DNA of 64,000 bases. Origin: Pyrenula massariospora. Lineage: Eukaryota; Ascomycota; Eurotiomycetes; Pyrenulales; Pyrenulaceae. Shown here piece by piece: positions 43,126-55,424 of the stretch (within the stretch, counting starts at the first letter, position 1; each line of letters opens with the position of its first letter). Where the stretch lies: positions 1,426,001 to 1,490,000 of the forward strand of contig JAGFMI010000006.1 of the NCBI GenBank assembly GCA_021030905.1. The letters are read 5' to 3'. The notes beneath the pieces are model-generated. The model made no database searches and was not told the origin of the DNA. It saw only the letters and a list, made by a program, of their open reading frames with translations. The position numbers were made by a program, and so were the translations under genes.

Positions 43126-44299
43126 TCAAATATACCCATCACTCCGAAACCTGCCCCCACTAAGAGGGGGTGACTGGAAAACAGCGGGAAATATATCAGG
43201 GCTGGGTTGTGGACTTCCTCCCTGCTCGATCTCTGCTCGTCTCAGCTCTCGGGGACTTGGGCTTCGACCCAATCTTTCATGTAAGCTCTGTTTACGTTCC
43301 AAGGATACATCTTTTCCGCCGGGGAGAAGGTTCCGAAGATTGTGCATTTGCCAAATGCTGCGGTCTGGGCTGCCATTGCCGCGGGAGCGGTGGAGTTCGT
43401 GGGTGGAGCCAGGAATGGAGAGATAACCGCCACGACCGTTAGGGTGTCCATGTTCTTTAGCATCGTCTGGGAGGTCAATGCGATAGGTAGAAGAAGATAA
43501 GTCAGGGGATGGAGGTTTATCGGCGTTTCGGTTAAGGAGAAGACGAAGAAGTTGTTTTCGCTGTTGCTCGCTCTCAGGAAGAAGATTGACAGCATCACTG
43601 TCAGGACCATACGGAAAAGCGTTGCTGTACGATGTGGAGGTGGAGGATCGCATTCGGCGTGCGCGGTCATAAGTGCGGATAGTGTGAATCCGATGAGACA
43701 CAAACCAAGTAAGCCCACCAGTAATGACTATGAAAGCTGAAGGGAGTGCGATCAAGAAGGCCCGGAAACCGTTTGAGCTTGGAAGTTCTGGGAGAATTGC
43801 AACGGAGAGCACGGTTGAGAGAAGGCCGAGTATGGAGGATGAGAGGACAGGCCTGCAAGATGACAATTAATACACGGAACTCATTAGAAGAAAATGATCC
43901 AAAGAAATATAGAGTACGAACGTAAAGATTGCCTCCTGCCAAAATATCCATGACCGGCATACGAGTGTAAGTATGATACAGTCAACGTATCCGAGCAGTA
44001 AGAGTATGGTTCCAATAACTTTGAGGGTCGTAGGCGACGTTTTGAGGTGGGTTTCCTTTGGGTCGTGCAAACCGAGCGGTGCTACAATGTATCTGAGGTT
44101 TGTTAGATCTTGCAGAGCAGCTATTCCAAGCATTGAGTTCTTACCCAGCCAATATTAGCCAAGACGCCACTGTCGCTAAGACAGACCACCACCACTGTAT
44201 GCCATCTCGTTCAACATAGAGATCGGTGATTGTCAGGCGAGTTGGAGAGTATCCACCAGAAGGGAAAAAAGACGTGAGAAAACCGCGAGATGACCGCAT
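43126..44299 (-). CDS. Four-helix membrane protein of unknown function, 3 exons, 350 aa
   Basis: Assembled from minus-strand exons 44299-44145, 44092-43922 and 43852-43126, both introns GT-AG and 351 codons in frame. Exon 1 begins MRSSRGFLTSFFPSGGYSP. Four hydrophobic segments follow: WWWSVLATVASWLILAGYI (across the first splice), VIGTILLLLGYVDCIILTLV, the VLSSSILGLLSTVLSVAIL segment, and FLIALPSAFIVITGGLTWFV. The last 170 residues are soluble and rich in Ser, Pro, Arg and Asp, ending FRSDGYI. No family recognised; the layout (small helix bundle plus long cytosolic tail) resembles many fungal integral membrane proteins of unknown role. Splice choices are by eye. Confidence 0.78.
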
Positions 44300-45595
44300 T
44301 TTGTCGTCTGAGACAACTTCTTATATCAGTATGCTTCGGACTTCAATCGTGTACAGGCCCCTTGACGTGGGATACTTCGAAGGGCTCGCAGGGCCACGCA
44401 GCCTTCACGTCACCGCATCGGAAGTAGAGAGGATATGATGGCGTCTGCGGACACGGGTTGAGAGGACTGGACAAGGATCTTCCTTCGCTTAAGAGAAATA
44501 GGATCCCGTCTTTTGGTGACTGCGCGTTCGAGAAAATGCCTCAAGAGCCTGCAAAGTCTGCAAAGGGTATCCCAAGGCGCTCCAAAGGAAAGAGGCGAGC
44601 CTTATGGGGATTGTCTGGAGGCAGTTGTCCCAGATACTGCCTCGGTTCAAAGAGTGAGCTTTTCGAGATACCAAGGCAGCAGTCGATAATCAAGACCTTT
44701 GATGAGAATATCAAAATCGAGGAAGGGCGCGCTTCAGGTGATCAGACAGAGAACGACGAGGCTTCAAAGTGATGACAGGAAGGATTCGACTCTCGCACGT
44801 GGGACACAACCAAACCCTTGGGTCTCGGCCGCTAAGCAGGCGCAGATCAAGCGGAGCGCGGGGCAATCGCTGCAACGTAAATCTTAATCCAGGACTTGGT
44901 TTCTGTGTAGAGCTGTTGACTTCTTGACGACACCAGATTTGAGTTGAGAGTATTTGACAATTGAGAATTTGAAGATGCAAAGACTAGGAGGCAGTGCTTT
45001 GTGAATTGGTCAGACGGCGAGGCGTTTCGGGCGGTAGACTTTCAGCGGCCGGCGCAGTGGAGTGGAGGAAGTGTCAGAGAAGGCTTCCGGTGGGCTGCTG
45101 TCGCCGGCTGGTTTCTCCCATGGTGGGCAGGACATGGGGCTCGGATCCACTGAATAAGGCATGGCACGCAATGCTGAGCCAATTGCGCAAGGATCTTTGC
45201 TTTGCAGCGAACGGCGACCAGGAGACCGTTGCGTAGCTGAGTTCCACTCACGGCTTAGCCACACGACATGCTTGGGGGCCGACTCGCGGACATCGCAGGA
45301 GATTTGACGCGGAGAGGGAAAGTCTGGAGCTTTGCACAGTCTTGGGATAGGGGCCGATTTAGGGGCACAGCAGCCTCGAGGCTCTCTCTGGAGGAGGGTG
45401 CGATTAAGGATTAGAGCCAGGACTTAGACTTCCAGAGCCGGGTAAGCCTGGTGCTTGGGGCCGGGGAGGCGGGCCCTTTATGGCAAACCCCACGCGTCTC
45501 CACGACGCGTCTGGCAGCACTAACTAAAAAGAACATCTCTCTCGGATTCATGCCCGTCGCAATCTCGCAGGCAACAACTACCTGATGATCGACCC
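44300..45595. other. Divergent upstream region (membrane protein / Rdh54)
   Basis: 1.3 kb without a supported gene. The frame at 44458-44772 has no ATG and no domain. It probably holds both promoters. Confidence 0.45.
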
Positions 45596-48500
45596 ATGAA
45601 GCCTTTTCGTCCGCCGCTACTACGGAAACCCATCGATGTTGCCCAAGATGCCAATTCCTCTGGTGCAGGACAGCCCCTGGTTGAGAGAGCGACGAAGCGA
45701 AGGAAAGTCAGTGAGGAAATTATCGAGGACAAAGTCAGCACCTCCCTAACCGACAATTCCAACAATGCCAAGAATGGATACACTTTCCACGGTCCCAAAC
45801 CTCAGCTTGCGCAGAGGAAGCCATTACATGTGGTGCGAAACCCTCCTAGCCCTGACGAAAAGCATGCAGAAATTGCGAGCGAGGTAGAAGGGTACTATCT
45901 GGTTCTATGGTATGTTCAGGAAATAAACTCATGCTTCCTTTCATTTCTCACTCTTTTCACAGGAGAAAACCATCCAGCAAAAAGAACAAAACCTGGGATG
46001 GAGACGGCGTGCTTGCCGTTCGTGGTGGATATGCTACATTGTACAACACGGATGGTCGTGAGATGGGTCGCGTAGCCTACAGCTCACCACTGTTGTCGGG
46101 ATCTCTCTTGTCGGTAGCAGGCAAAGATGTCGAGATCGACTATACGATTAGCAAGGAAGACTATACTAGAGGTAGTGCATTTTCAGGTGCTTCGCCAAAG
46201 CCGGCGGTGATTAGCATACAAAGCGGTGCGCTAGATTCCGGAAAGAATAGATCTTTGAACGAGCCCAGACTCCTCTCCTTAGGACCTCGCGCCTCAATGA
46301 CCACGAAACCTGCATTGAAGAAAGCCAGCATCAAGGAGAAAGATGGCATTAAAGAGAATGAGAAGAAGATATTAAACACTGCAGCTCCACACAGCCAGGC
46401 TATGTCGACAGCATTTAGAAATCCATTGAAAGGCAACACGGTAATGCCTCAAAGAAATGGGTTGATTCCCACGCCCAGACATGACCCTCTTGCCGACGGC
46501 GCATTGGTTATGCAACGCCCGAAGAATGTCCCTCCAGGCAAACAAATTGTCGACGTGGTTGTAGATCCAGAGCTTGCAAGAAAGCTACGCCCACACCAAA
46601 AAGAAGGTGTGAAGTTCCTTTATGAGTGTGTGATGAATATCCGTGATTTTGGCGGAGAGGGAGCAATTCTGGCGGACGAAATGGGCTTGGGCAAAACTTT
46701 GCAGACAATCACGCTCCTATGGACACTACTTAAGCAAAATCCTATCCACTATGATCCTCCGAAGCCAGTGATCAAGAAGGCGCTCATCGTCTGTCCAGTG
46801 ACCCTGATCGACAATTGGCGCAAAGAATTCCGCAAGTGGCTCGGGAATGAAAGGATAGGTGTATTTCTTGCGGATGGGAAGAAGACTCGCCTCACAGATT
46901 TTACGCTGGGCAAAGCCTACAGCGTTATGATCATCGGCTACGAACGCTTGCGAACTGTAGCGGAGGACTTGACTCGAGGATCTGGGATCGACATTGTGAT
47001 AGCTGACGAAGGTCACCGTCTAAAGACAATGCAGAATAAGAGTGCACAAGCAATCCAAACTCTCAACACGGCCCGGCGTGTCATACTTTCTGGTACACCT
47101 ATCCAGAATGATCTGAGCGAATTCTTTTGCATGGTCAATTTCGTAAATGATGGCATCTTGGGGAGCTATAAAGCCTTTTTAAAGAGCTTCGAGGGGCCTA
47201 TATTAAAGAGTAGGCAACCCAACGCATCGGAAGAGGATATTGAGAAAGGGGAGGACATGAGCAATGAGCTTGCAAGTCTCACATCTCCCTTCATTCTTCG
47301 ACGCACAGCAGAAATTCTAGACAAATTTCTGCCTTCCAAGACCGAATACATCATATTCTGCAACCCTACGCCGCCTCAAGCCACAATCTACCGTGACGTT
47401 CTTGCCTCACCATTATTCCAGTTCGCGTTAGGAAATGGTTCTGAGTCGGCACTCCAGCTGATTACGATTCTAAAGAAGCTTTGCAACAGCCCTTCGCTAT
47501 TAAATCCAAAGGCTAGCCATGCCGAAGAGCCGACCATTTCAGATTCACTAAAGGACTTGATCGGCTCTCTGCCAGCAAATTCAAGGCGTATTTTGACAAA
47601 TGCCTCCAGTGCCAAAATTCGTGTCCTTGATTCTTTATTAGTGGCACTTAGCACGCAGACCAGGGAGAAGATTGTCATTGTGTCGAACTACACCACAACT
47701 TTAGACCTCTTGCAAAGCCTTCTCACGTCCCTATCTCTCTCTTTTCTACGCCTTGATGGGTCCACGCCAGCCACCAAGAGACAAGCCTTAGTCGATGATT
47801 TCAACCGCCCTTCTAGTTCTATATTCGCCTTTCTGCTGTCTGCGAAAGCAGGCGGCTTGGGCTTGAATCTCGTCGGCGCAAGCAGATTGGTACTTTTTGA
47901 TGTTGATTGGAATCCCGCAACGGATGCGCAAGCAATGGCTCGCGTACACCGGGAAGGTCAGAAAAGAGACGTAAAAATATACCGCTTCGTCATGAAAGGT
48001 GCGGTCGAAGAGAGAATCTGGATGCGACAGATTGAGAAAGGGGGTCTAGCCACCAGTGTTCTTGATTTGGGTGGCAGCCCTGGCAATGTCAAGGGGAAGA
48101 GCGGCGCCCTCGCCCAATTTTCCAGGGAGGAACTGCGTGATTTGTTTCGGCTCCAGGAGGGAAACAATCTTAAAACTCATGATCTAATTCGGTGTCATTG
48201 TGGCGGCTATGGTGCTACCCAGAGTTCTTCGTCGGTTCTTGAAATGGAAGAAGAATCATCTCCAGCCTCAGTGATTCAAACCGAAGCTCCAACGGACCAC
48301 CTCAAACATGAACCTTACCACACAATGGAAGCACCTTCTGACGAAGAATCGCTGCCCTCACCTCGTGCCCTTTTCACGAAAGCTTCCACGTTGGACATTG
48401 ACCGGCAGGAGGAGCTCATAGCTTCTAGAAAGCATCCTCTACAAAGCCGTAACAATCGGACTCGAGATTCGAAAGAGGAAGTTGGGTCAGCGTTATCTTC

Positions 48501-48726
48501 TGCCTTTACGCACTTTGACATCTCAAAGATGCTATGTGGATTTCAGGGTCGGGCCAACGAGGGAGACGACGAGGCTCGGTGGAACGAAAGATTGGGCCAG
48601 GACTCTGTTTTGATGAATGTGCTCAAAGAGCAGAGTGGAATCGATGGGGAGCCACGACTTGTGGGTTGGGTTTTTAGAAAGACAACGACCAGGCTGTTGT
48701 CCTCGGACAGGATTGAGGGGGCATGA
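45596..48726 (+). CDS. RDH54: Rdh54/Rad54B-type SNF2 DNA translocase, 2 exons, 1025 aa
   Basis: Swi2/Snf2-family ATPase acting in homologous recombination with Rad51/Dmc1 in the nucleus. Exons 45596-45909 and 45963-48726 join as YYLVLW/RKPSSKKNKTWDGDGVL, the N-terminal block that marks Rdh54/RAD54B rather than Rad54. Helicase motifs in order: GAILADEMGLGKTLQ (I), the DEGH box in VIADEGHRLK (II), LSGTPIQND (III), ILRRTAEILDKFLPSKTEY, LRLDGSTPATKRQ (V region), and DVDWNPATDAQAMARVHREGQ (VI). The C-terminal part has the conserved FDISKMLCG and a RCHCGG element (about residue 745). The frame opening at 45907 is only the read-through of the intron and is not the start. Confidence 0.94.
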
Positions 48727-49127
48727 TAGATACTGAAATATCTAACTTTAAATATAATTATTGACCATCGTCGTGGTCTTACGTGGACGATATTTATTTT
48801 GTTAACCGGAGCGCTTCTTTCAAAATCAAGATAAAAGGCTATCACCATTTGTTTAGGCGCTCTAGTTACGGCAAGTTAGCAATGCCGCCTGGAGCATTTC
48901 CCGAATACAACAAGGTAGTAGCCCGGCTTCTGATTCCCAAGGTCCTACTTTCAGTTTCCCTAGTAGGAAACCACTAATTGGACTTACTATCGTGCTATGG
49001 ATATAAGAGTGATCTAGTTGTAGATGCTAGGAGGAAAACCATGACCGGCAAAAAAAATATGAGGGGCAAAACAAGCTCCTTGTCTTCAAACACCTGTCGA
49101 ATCCGTCTACCTTCCAATCCCACAACC
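48727..49127. other. Short spacer between convergent genes
   Basis: 3' flanks of Rdh54 and the I9-like gene. The stretch from 48760 to 49030 is AT-rich. Nothing else was seen. Confidence 0.5.
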
Positions 49128-49670
49128 TCACCTCGACATCTCTCCCCCATCTCCACCGACCCGCTCAACCTCATCCTCCCACAGAAACCTCTTCCGCCCA
49201 TCCACAACACCATACCCCCCCATCCACAGAAAACCCCCCCTCTCCTCCCCATCCGGCAGCCCCACGCTCGCCCGCTGCTCGACCCTCTCCACCCCCTCGT
49301 CGGCGCGGATCGCGTCCAACAGGGTGTCGTCGATATCCTCCGCGCTGTAGACGACGTGCCCCGGGTTGATGAAGTCCGGGTAGATCCAGGCGACGTGGCG
49401 GAAGATGTTGAGTCCGAGGCGGCCGGAGTGCTGTTGGATCGTGTGGGTTGGAAGGAGGGTGATGAGGTAGGAGTTGTGGTGGGGGGAGGGGGTGGTGGTG
49501 AGGGGGGCAAGGTGGGGAGGAGGGGGGGATTGGGGGGTTAGGGATGGCTGGGGATTGAGGGGGGAGTGGGTGTAGATGGCAATGAGAGCATTGAGGATGA
49601 TGGTGAAAGGGACGATGAGGAGACAGAGAAAGATGAGGGTGTTTTTTGAACGTAGCGAGGGCGGTATCAT
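49128..49670 (-). CDS. Membrane-anchored peptidase-inhibitor-I9-like protein, 180 aa
   Basis: Small protein with one N-terminal hydrophobic segment (LIFLCLLIVPFTIILNALIAI, about residues 12-32; a signal anchor) and then a Pro/Thr-rich linker. After that comes a domain resembling the subtilisin propeptide/inhibitor I9 fold: SYLITLLPTHTIQQHSGRLG and VVYSAEDIDDTLLDAIRADE. In fungi similar stand-alone I9-like proteins inhibit vacuolar or secreted subtilases, but the anchor and the C-terminal Gly/Glu-rich tail (GGFLWMGGYGVVDG) are not part of the classic inhibitor. The ATG at 49670 is preferred; an upstream in-frame ATG at 49802 would put 44 basic residues before the anchor. Inhibition is an inference. 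Confidence 0.68.
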   Translation of the reverse strand: MIPPSLRSKNTLIFLCLLIVPFTIILNALIAIYTHSPLNPQPSLTPQSPPPPHLAPLTTTPSPHHNSYLITLLPTHTIQQHSGRLGLNIFRHVAWIYPDFINPGHVVYSAEDIDDTLLDAIRADEGVERVEQRASVGLPDGEERGGFLWMGGYGVVDGRKRFLWEDEVERVGGDGGEMSR

Positions 49671-50531
49671 GATCAAGGTTGGCGGGAGACTGGGGTATCG
49701 GTGGTAAGATTTAGAACGGGTGGGATTTAGGAAGGGACGGAGGACTCTTGAGACTACAGATCTAAAATTTGCGACTCCAGCCTTTACGCAAAATGATTCC
49801 ATGTGGACAGAAGTGCGTGTAACAAATGGAGGCCGACTAAGGTGTTATGTATCGCAAGGCTGTGAAAACACCTGATTGGCCGTCCTGCACGAAGCATGAT
49901 TTGCAGCCTTGCAGCCTTGCCGCCTTCTCCAATTGGGAGATCTAACGCTAGGCTTCGTCAAAAAATGCAGCGAATCCGCAAAATCTTATTACCCTTCCCA
50001 CCATAGCACGCCAGTCTTGTGAAGCCCAATGACGAGACTAAGTGACAGAATCCCTGGCTCACTATTTCAGCGTGGTGCGGGGGAACGAATATTGTTTCCC
50101 AGCCTTGTGTGGCTTCGTGAGCGCGGGGAAAAATCCATCGAATCCAGCCGAGAAGATCTCATCTGTGATCTCTTCCTTCGGCACTTGATTATTGATACGC
50201 ACCGTCAACCGCTAATGACCAGCTGGATTGTGTGTTGTGGAGCTTAACGTCACTGTTCTTGTTGGATCCATTTCGTAGCTTGTTTGAATTCTTTGAGCGT
50301 TGGTATTCTCGTCGTCTTCGTTTTTTTTTTTGCCGTGAATTGAATAACTCCCTTTTCTCCTCCTTAGCAAGCGTCCTATGTTTTGATTGCCATATGCCTC
50401 GTGCTTTCCTATCACTTCATCTCTTCTTCATGCAAACGATTCAAAATCTTCTCACGCTGGTTTATACCGAGAGAGCCTTCAACTTGACCCACTTTCGGCA
50501 CTACTAATTCTGCTTCACTTAATTGGTAATC
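49671..50531. other. Divergent promoter region (I9-like protein / aldehyde dehydrogenase)
   Basis: About 860 bp with no supported gene. A short T-run lies near 50321-50331. The frame at 50232-50507 lacks an identifiable domain. Confidence 0.45.
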
Positions 50532-52174
50532 ATGCCTGTTCATACAAATTTCTCTGGCGAAAAAGTTGTTCCTCTTTGGATAAACAGCGAAGCTTTACCT
50601 CTTGACGCCAACAGCAAAACCTTCCCGGTCACATCCTCCCGCAGCGGCCAGCAAATCCATCATGCACATTCTGTTGACGAAGAAGCTGCGAATGCGGCTT
50701 GCGGAGCTGCTTGGGAAGCATTCAGGATTTGGAAGAGATCGGCGCCTTCGACTCGTCGAAACATGCTGAACAAGGTGGCAGACAATTTTGAAAGGAGAAG
50801 GGAAGAATTAATCAAAAGTCAGATGGACGAGACCAGCTGCGACCGTGGTTGGGCAGTCAATAACGTGATAACGTCCGTCAATTATATTCGAGAGATTGCT
50901 GCAAGCGTTAGCAGCGTGATGGGTCAGATTCCCATGAATGACAAGCCAGGCACTATGAGCTTCGTGTTCAAGGAACCGGTCGGTCCGATACTGACAATCC
51001 CGCCGTAAGTGACTTTTATATCTGGGACTTATCTGAGCCTTTCGTTCTTCAAAATAGCCTCGCACTGATTTTAAATCACCTTGGGCTGAGCACAGGTGGA
51101 ATGCAGCACTGGTTCTTGCAACGCGAGCCATCACGTCTGCGCTTGGCGCAGGGTGCACTGTCGTGCTCAAGGCATCTGAACTCTCTCCTCTCACGCATCA
51201 CACGATCGTTGAAGCCGTTGAGGAAGCTCGTGAAGCGGTTGGCGCTCCAAAAGGCATACTCAATCAAGTTCAAGCGGCGCGAGAGGATGCTGCACGGATG
51301 ACAGAGCTTCTGATTGCCAACGAAAGGATCAGAAAGATTGAATTCATTGGCAGTGCAGCTGTAGGGAGAATCGTTGGCAGTGTTGCGGCGAAGTACTTGA
51401 AGCCAGTCTTAATGGAGCTGGGAGGCAAGTGTCCAGCAATTGTGCTTGAAGATGCCGATTTAGAGATGGCGGCCGAGCTTTGCGCGAAGGGGGGTGAGTA
51501 GCCATGTTTCTCGATAGATCTTCTTTTACTAGGAGATTCCTATTCTTATCACGCGCGCCGATTGCTAATTGAAAATAGCTGCTCTTCATCACGGTCAGAT
51601 TTGCTTCTCAACCGAGCGCATCCTTGTTCAATCATCTATTCTCGAAAAGTTCCTCCCCCTACTCGCCTCCGCTGTCAAAGCCAACGGTCCTCCTGGTTTA
51701 GCTGTTCACCCTGGCATCGCCTCGCAGGCACAATCCCTTCTTGAAGACGCTCATTCGCATGGCGCTACCTTTCTTATCAACCCTAAAGGCCCGGTCGAAG
51801 CCAACAAAAATGGGCTTCAGCCTGAAATCATCCTTTCTCCTCCTCCCGAGGCACGCATCACAGATACCGAGTCCTTTGGCCCTTTTGCGACGCTATATCC
51901 TTTCGATACAGATGAACAGGCAATCTCTCGTGCAAATGCCTCAGCCTATGGACTCAATGCGACGATCCATACAAAGAATCTCGCTCGGGCAATTGGTATC
52001 GCTAGAGAGCTGGAGTATGGCCAGGTTCACATCAATAGCATCAGCGTGTACACTAGCCCCACAGGCCCACAAGGAGGAGTGAAGGGAAGTGGATGGGGCA
52101 GACAGAATGCGGGGTGGGGATTGTCAGAGTTCGTGGTCGAAAGATTCGTGAGTTGGCATGGCAGTGGTAAGTGA
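50532..52174 (+). CDS. NAD(P)-dependent aldehyde dehydrogenase (salicylaldehyde/vanillin DH-like), 3 exons, 488 aa
   Basis: Oxidises an aldehyde to its acid. Exons 50532-51004, 51096-51493 and 51579-52174, 489 codons. The first splice rebuilds IPPWNAALVLATRA, the second KGA/ALHHGQICFSTERI with the catalytic Cys. Glu of LMELGGKCPAIVLEDADL is the general base; IEFIGSAAVGRIV is the nucleotide-site block where FTGS is usual. SFGPFATLYPFDTDEQAI and NSISVYTSPTGPQGGVKGSGWG are standard C-terminal blocks, and the overall pattern resembles fungal salicylaldehyde-type enzymes. ATG at 50532 gives MPVHTNFSG; the frame upstream opens only with TTG. Substrate is an inference; no aromatic-degradation neighbours are present. 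Confidence 0.91.
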
Positions 52175-52669
52175 CGTTGCGCAGGTGCGAAGCAATGTAC
52201 ACAATCGATATCTAGCAATACCAAAGCCATTTGAATACTCGCCTAGATTTATAGTCTCTCATAGATCGGTGAAGCATGGCGGGGAAATCTCCGGCTTGGC
52301 AGGCACAGGCGGCTCCCCACCCTCTTATGACGTTGTTGCGCGTCCGACTGCGGCCAACCCGTAGAAGGAGAAACGGCGCCCCTGAAACCTGCCATATCCC
52401 CCGTATCTCACCTTAAACGCTCCACCTTCCAAGCGCCAATCGAACAACATGATTCACTCTTCTTCGTTTCGAAATGACATTCTCTTGTTCTCTCACCATT
52501 GTTCTTGTCCTACTATACAGCATCGTCATCATTCATCCTTTGACTCGCACCGAGGCTTTTCTACAACACCGCCTATTGGTACATCTGCACCATCGCGGTT
52601 GATGGTGCGGCCGCAACGCTCCCAGAAACCTATACCCTAACCACGCGAAGGCTTTGGTCTCAATATCCA
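52175..52669. other. Spacer and promoter of the thaumatin-like gene
   Basis: 495 bp with no supported gene. It carries CTCTT- and TCC-rich leader-like sequence near 52440-52560. Confidence 0.5.
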
Positions 52670-53928
52670 ATGCCGTCCTCAAGTCAAAGCCTTTCCATGA
52701 CCTCTTCGAAATTTCTGCTCGCCCTCACACTCTCCACGTGGATCCAAAATGTCTCCGCGGAACATCACATGAAACGCCCGCCAGTCCACTGGGTCAACAA
52801 GAGAGATTCGTCCGTCCCTCTGCAGGTTGTCAACTACTGCCAGGAAGACATATACCCGGGGATACAGACTCAGGCAGGCACTGGCCCACAGCAATCAGGC
52901 TTCCTCCTCAATCCCGGAGACAGTCTCAACCAGACAGTAAGCGCCGATTGGCAAGGCCGAGTATGGGGACGAACAAACTGCAGCTTCAACGCCGACGGCA
53001 CTGCACCGGCCAATAATGCACCAGGAAAAGCTTGCTTGACCGGTGATTGTGGCGGCACCATAGCCTGTAAAGGCACAGTGAGCCTCTTCTACCATGAATT
53101 AATCACCTCTTTTCTGACACACATCTGCAGGGCGAAATACCTGCCTCACTCGCCGAATTCACCCTCCAAACCAGCTCCGGCCAAACCTTCTACGACCTCT
53201 CCCTCGTCGACGGCTACAACGTCCCCATGGGCATCATCACCCTCCTTACTAATCCGGAGCTATCCAACATCCCCCCAAACCTAGTAAACCCCATCTGCAT
53301 CGGCACCGCCTCTCTCCTCGCCGCCCAAGGCGACAATTCTGACTCCACCACCTTCGGCACAAACTCCTCCTTCCCCCTCCCCCTCGACCAATCCGTCTCA
53401 AATTCCGACGCCTCCCGCTGGTGCCCCTGGGACCTCCAACTCGACCCGCCCACCAAACCCGGCGACGGCGTCTACCCCTACCCCGACGACAAGATCCAGC
53501 GGCCCTTGTTCCAACCCTGCCTCTCCGCCTGCGCCAAGTGGAACCAGGACCAGTACTGCTGCACCGGCAAATACGGCAAACCCGACACCTGCAAACCGAG
53601 CGAATACTCCACCCACGCCAAAAAGGTCTGCCCGGACGCGTACAGCTACGCGTACGACGACCAGATGAGCACGTTCATCATGCCCAGCGGCGCGGGGTAT
53701 CGGGTTGTATTTTGCCCGGCCGGGAGGAGCACGACGATATTGAGTACGCTGGGGGACCAGTTGAAGCAGTTGGGGCAGAGCGGGCACGTGAGTCAGCAGG
53801 TGGTGCAGCAAGCGGGGAATGTGACTCTTATTAGGAGCGGGAATGACGCTAGGAGGGGGAGGGTGGGGGGATTGAGCGCGGTGGTGGCGGTTATCGCGGT
53901 GGGGTTGCTGGTCGGTGGGTGGTTGTAG
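52670..53928 (+). CDS. Thaumatin-like GPI-anchored surface protein, 2 exons, 401 aa
   Basis: Secreted protein with a thaumatin-type domain. Exons 52670-53077 and 53131-53928, 402 codons. A signal peptide follows M1 or, more likely, M10 at 52697 (MTSSKFLLALTLSTWIQNVSA). The domain shows LQVVNYCQEDIYPGIQTQAG, PGDSLNQTVSADWQGRVWGR, CLTGDCGG, and after the splice EFTLQTSSGQTFYDLSLVDG and VPMGI, all thaumatin blocks; cysteines recur in QPCLSACAKW, YCCTGKYG and CKPSEYS. The end is a hydrophobic Val/Gly/Leu stretch (AVVAVIAVGLLVGGWL), a GPI-attachment signal. Fungal thaumatin-like proteins can act on cell-wall glucan; that role here is an inference. Confidence 0.87.
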
Positions 53929-54047
53929 AAAGCTGTCTGTGCATGTGTGTGTTTTGAACGTGTAGACAGGTACCTGAGCTACGCCCTGGGGTTGTTAGGA
54001 GGGGCATGGAGTATCAGTATCGGATTCCTGCGTGCATGGTGTTTCTC

Positions 54048-54074
54048 GCATAGCATAGCATAGCATAGCATAGC
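54048..54074. repeat. Pentanucleotide microsatellite (GCATA)n
   Basis: Five tandem copies of GCATA plus a partial, in the 3' flank of the thaumatin-like gene. Confidence 0.8.
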
Positions 54075-54379
54075 ACTAGAGAAAAGGCGTATATATCCTC
54101 ACTTATTGTACACTACCTAGTGTACTGTACTGTGTATACCGACTAGATAGAAAGATAGAGCGAGGTTGACTGTAAATTTCTTTCGCCTACGTTCAATCTC
54201 CGATTTTGCACTACCGCTTAATCAGTGGGGTTGCTGGCTTTCTTGGGTTGATTTATCGGGTGATGGAGATTTTGTGGAGGGGAGGGAGGAGGAGATGCTG
54301 AGTTATTTGATTGTACATACATATACAGGCGTTAGATAGTTGACAGAGCGTTGGGACGTCCATCCAGTCCAGAGGTCGA

Positions 54380-54436
54380 AAGAAACAGAGAGAGAAATAG
54401 AGAGAGAAATAGAGAGAGAAACAGAGAGAGAGAGAA
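54380..54436. repeat. GA-rich 12-bp repeat
   Basis: Four imperfect copies of the 12-bp unit AGAAAYAGAGAG ending in a pure GA run. Confidence 0.75.
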
Positions 54437-55424
54437 GTCGGATAGTATACACGAGGAAGGCTGCAGCCCTTGTCTCGAGCGTAGGGGGGTATGGATTTCG
54501 TATGGGCTTTGTGTGAGAAAAGGGTGAGTGCAAGATGGTATAGTAGATGCGCGCTGGTAGGGAGTAGGAAAGGGGAGGGGACTTGGAGGAGGAGAGGGGA
54601 AAGGGATGTGGTACTTTGGTCGATGATGATCTTCCTACTTTTATCTTCTTGTTTTTGGGTGTTCTGGTCCTTGAGGGATGGGAGGTTCGGATGCGTCGAG
54701 GGGGTTTTGCAAGGGCAGGCGTGGAAGCTATCATGGGGACAGGTGTTAAGAGTTAACTTTCTTATACTTTTAGTGACACACAAAAGGCATGCGGCGAGCT
54801 TTTGAACTGTGATCTGGAAGAGCTGGCTTTGAAGGTCGCATCTTGATGGTCTTGCACTTGAGCTTCAGACAAAGTCATCGGCTACGATTTTTGAGATGTC
54901 TCCTTTTTTTTTAACTCGCTCACGCGGTAGGTTCAATATCTCAATTCAGAAAGGTGCTAGATTATAATGTCTTAAAAGAGCGTCCTTGTCCCATTTCATG
55001 TGAAAGCACTGAGCGTTCAGACCCGTGCTATAGCCTTCCGCTTTCCAACCTCAACTTTATTCGGTTTTGATCAGTTGCCTTGTCTGTCAAGATTGCGGTC
55101 AAGGATCGTCGCGGCTTATGTCCCCTATTGCGTCTAGATTGTCCTCCTCATCTGCACTAAATAGCATCCTGGCTCTTCCGAATGAAATCAATTAGCATTG
55201 GTGCTCGGCATAGTCCGCGACCTGTCCTTCGACACAATCTCTGTTCCGGGGGGAAATGGAGTCAAACTTGGAACGATGAACTTACAGGCTCCATGATACC
55301 ATTTGGCAGCGTAAATTGGGTTTCTTGAGGGTAAAGAGCAGTATTTAGCATCTGAACCCTTTGGTTGGCTCTATTATCAATGGTTAGCAAGGCCCCCGAG
55401 GGAGATTTTGAATGATTCTTCAAG

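Larger units (their letters stand above)
53929..55424. other. 1.5-kb spacer with simple repeats
   Basis: Between the 3' ends of the thaumatin-like gene and the small secreted protein gene. It holds the CATAG repeat (54048-54074), the GA-rich repeat (54380-54436), and, between about 55286 and 55424, what may be 3' exons of the secreted-protein transcript. The minus-strand frames at 54253-54783 are low complexity. Confidence 0.5.

Noticed and set aside
44458-44772. 104-codon plus-strand frame upstream of Rdh54
   Set aside because: Begins only with TTG after an in-frame stop; no domain and no splice link to a start.
45907-45962. Apparent ATG start of a 939-codon frame at the Rdh54 gene
   Set aside because: It lies at the exon 1 border and in the intron; the real start is 45596 and the conserved LWRKPSSKKNKTW block is made by splicing.
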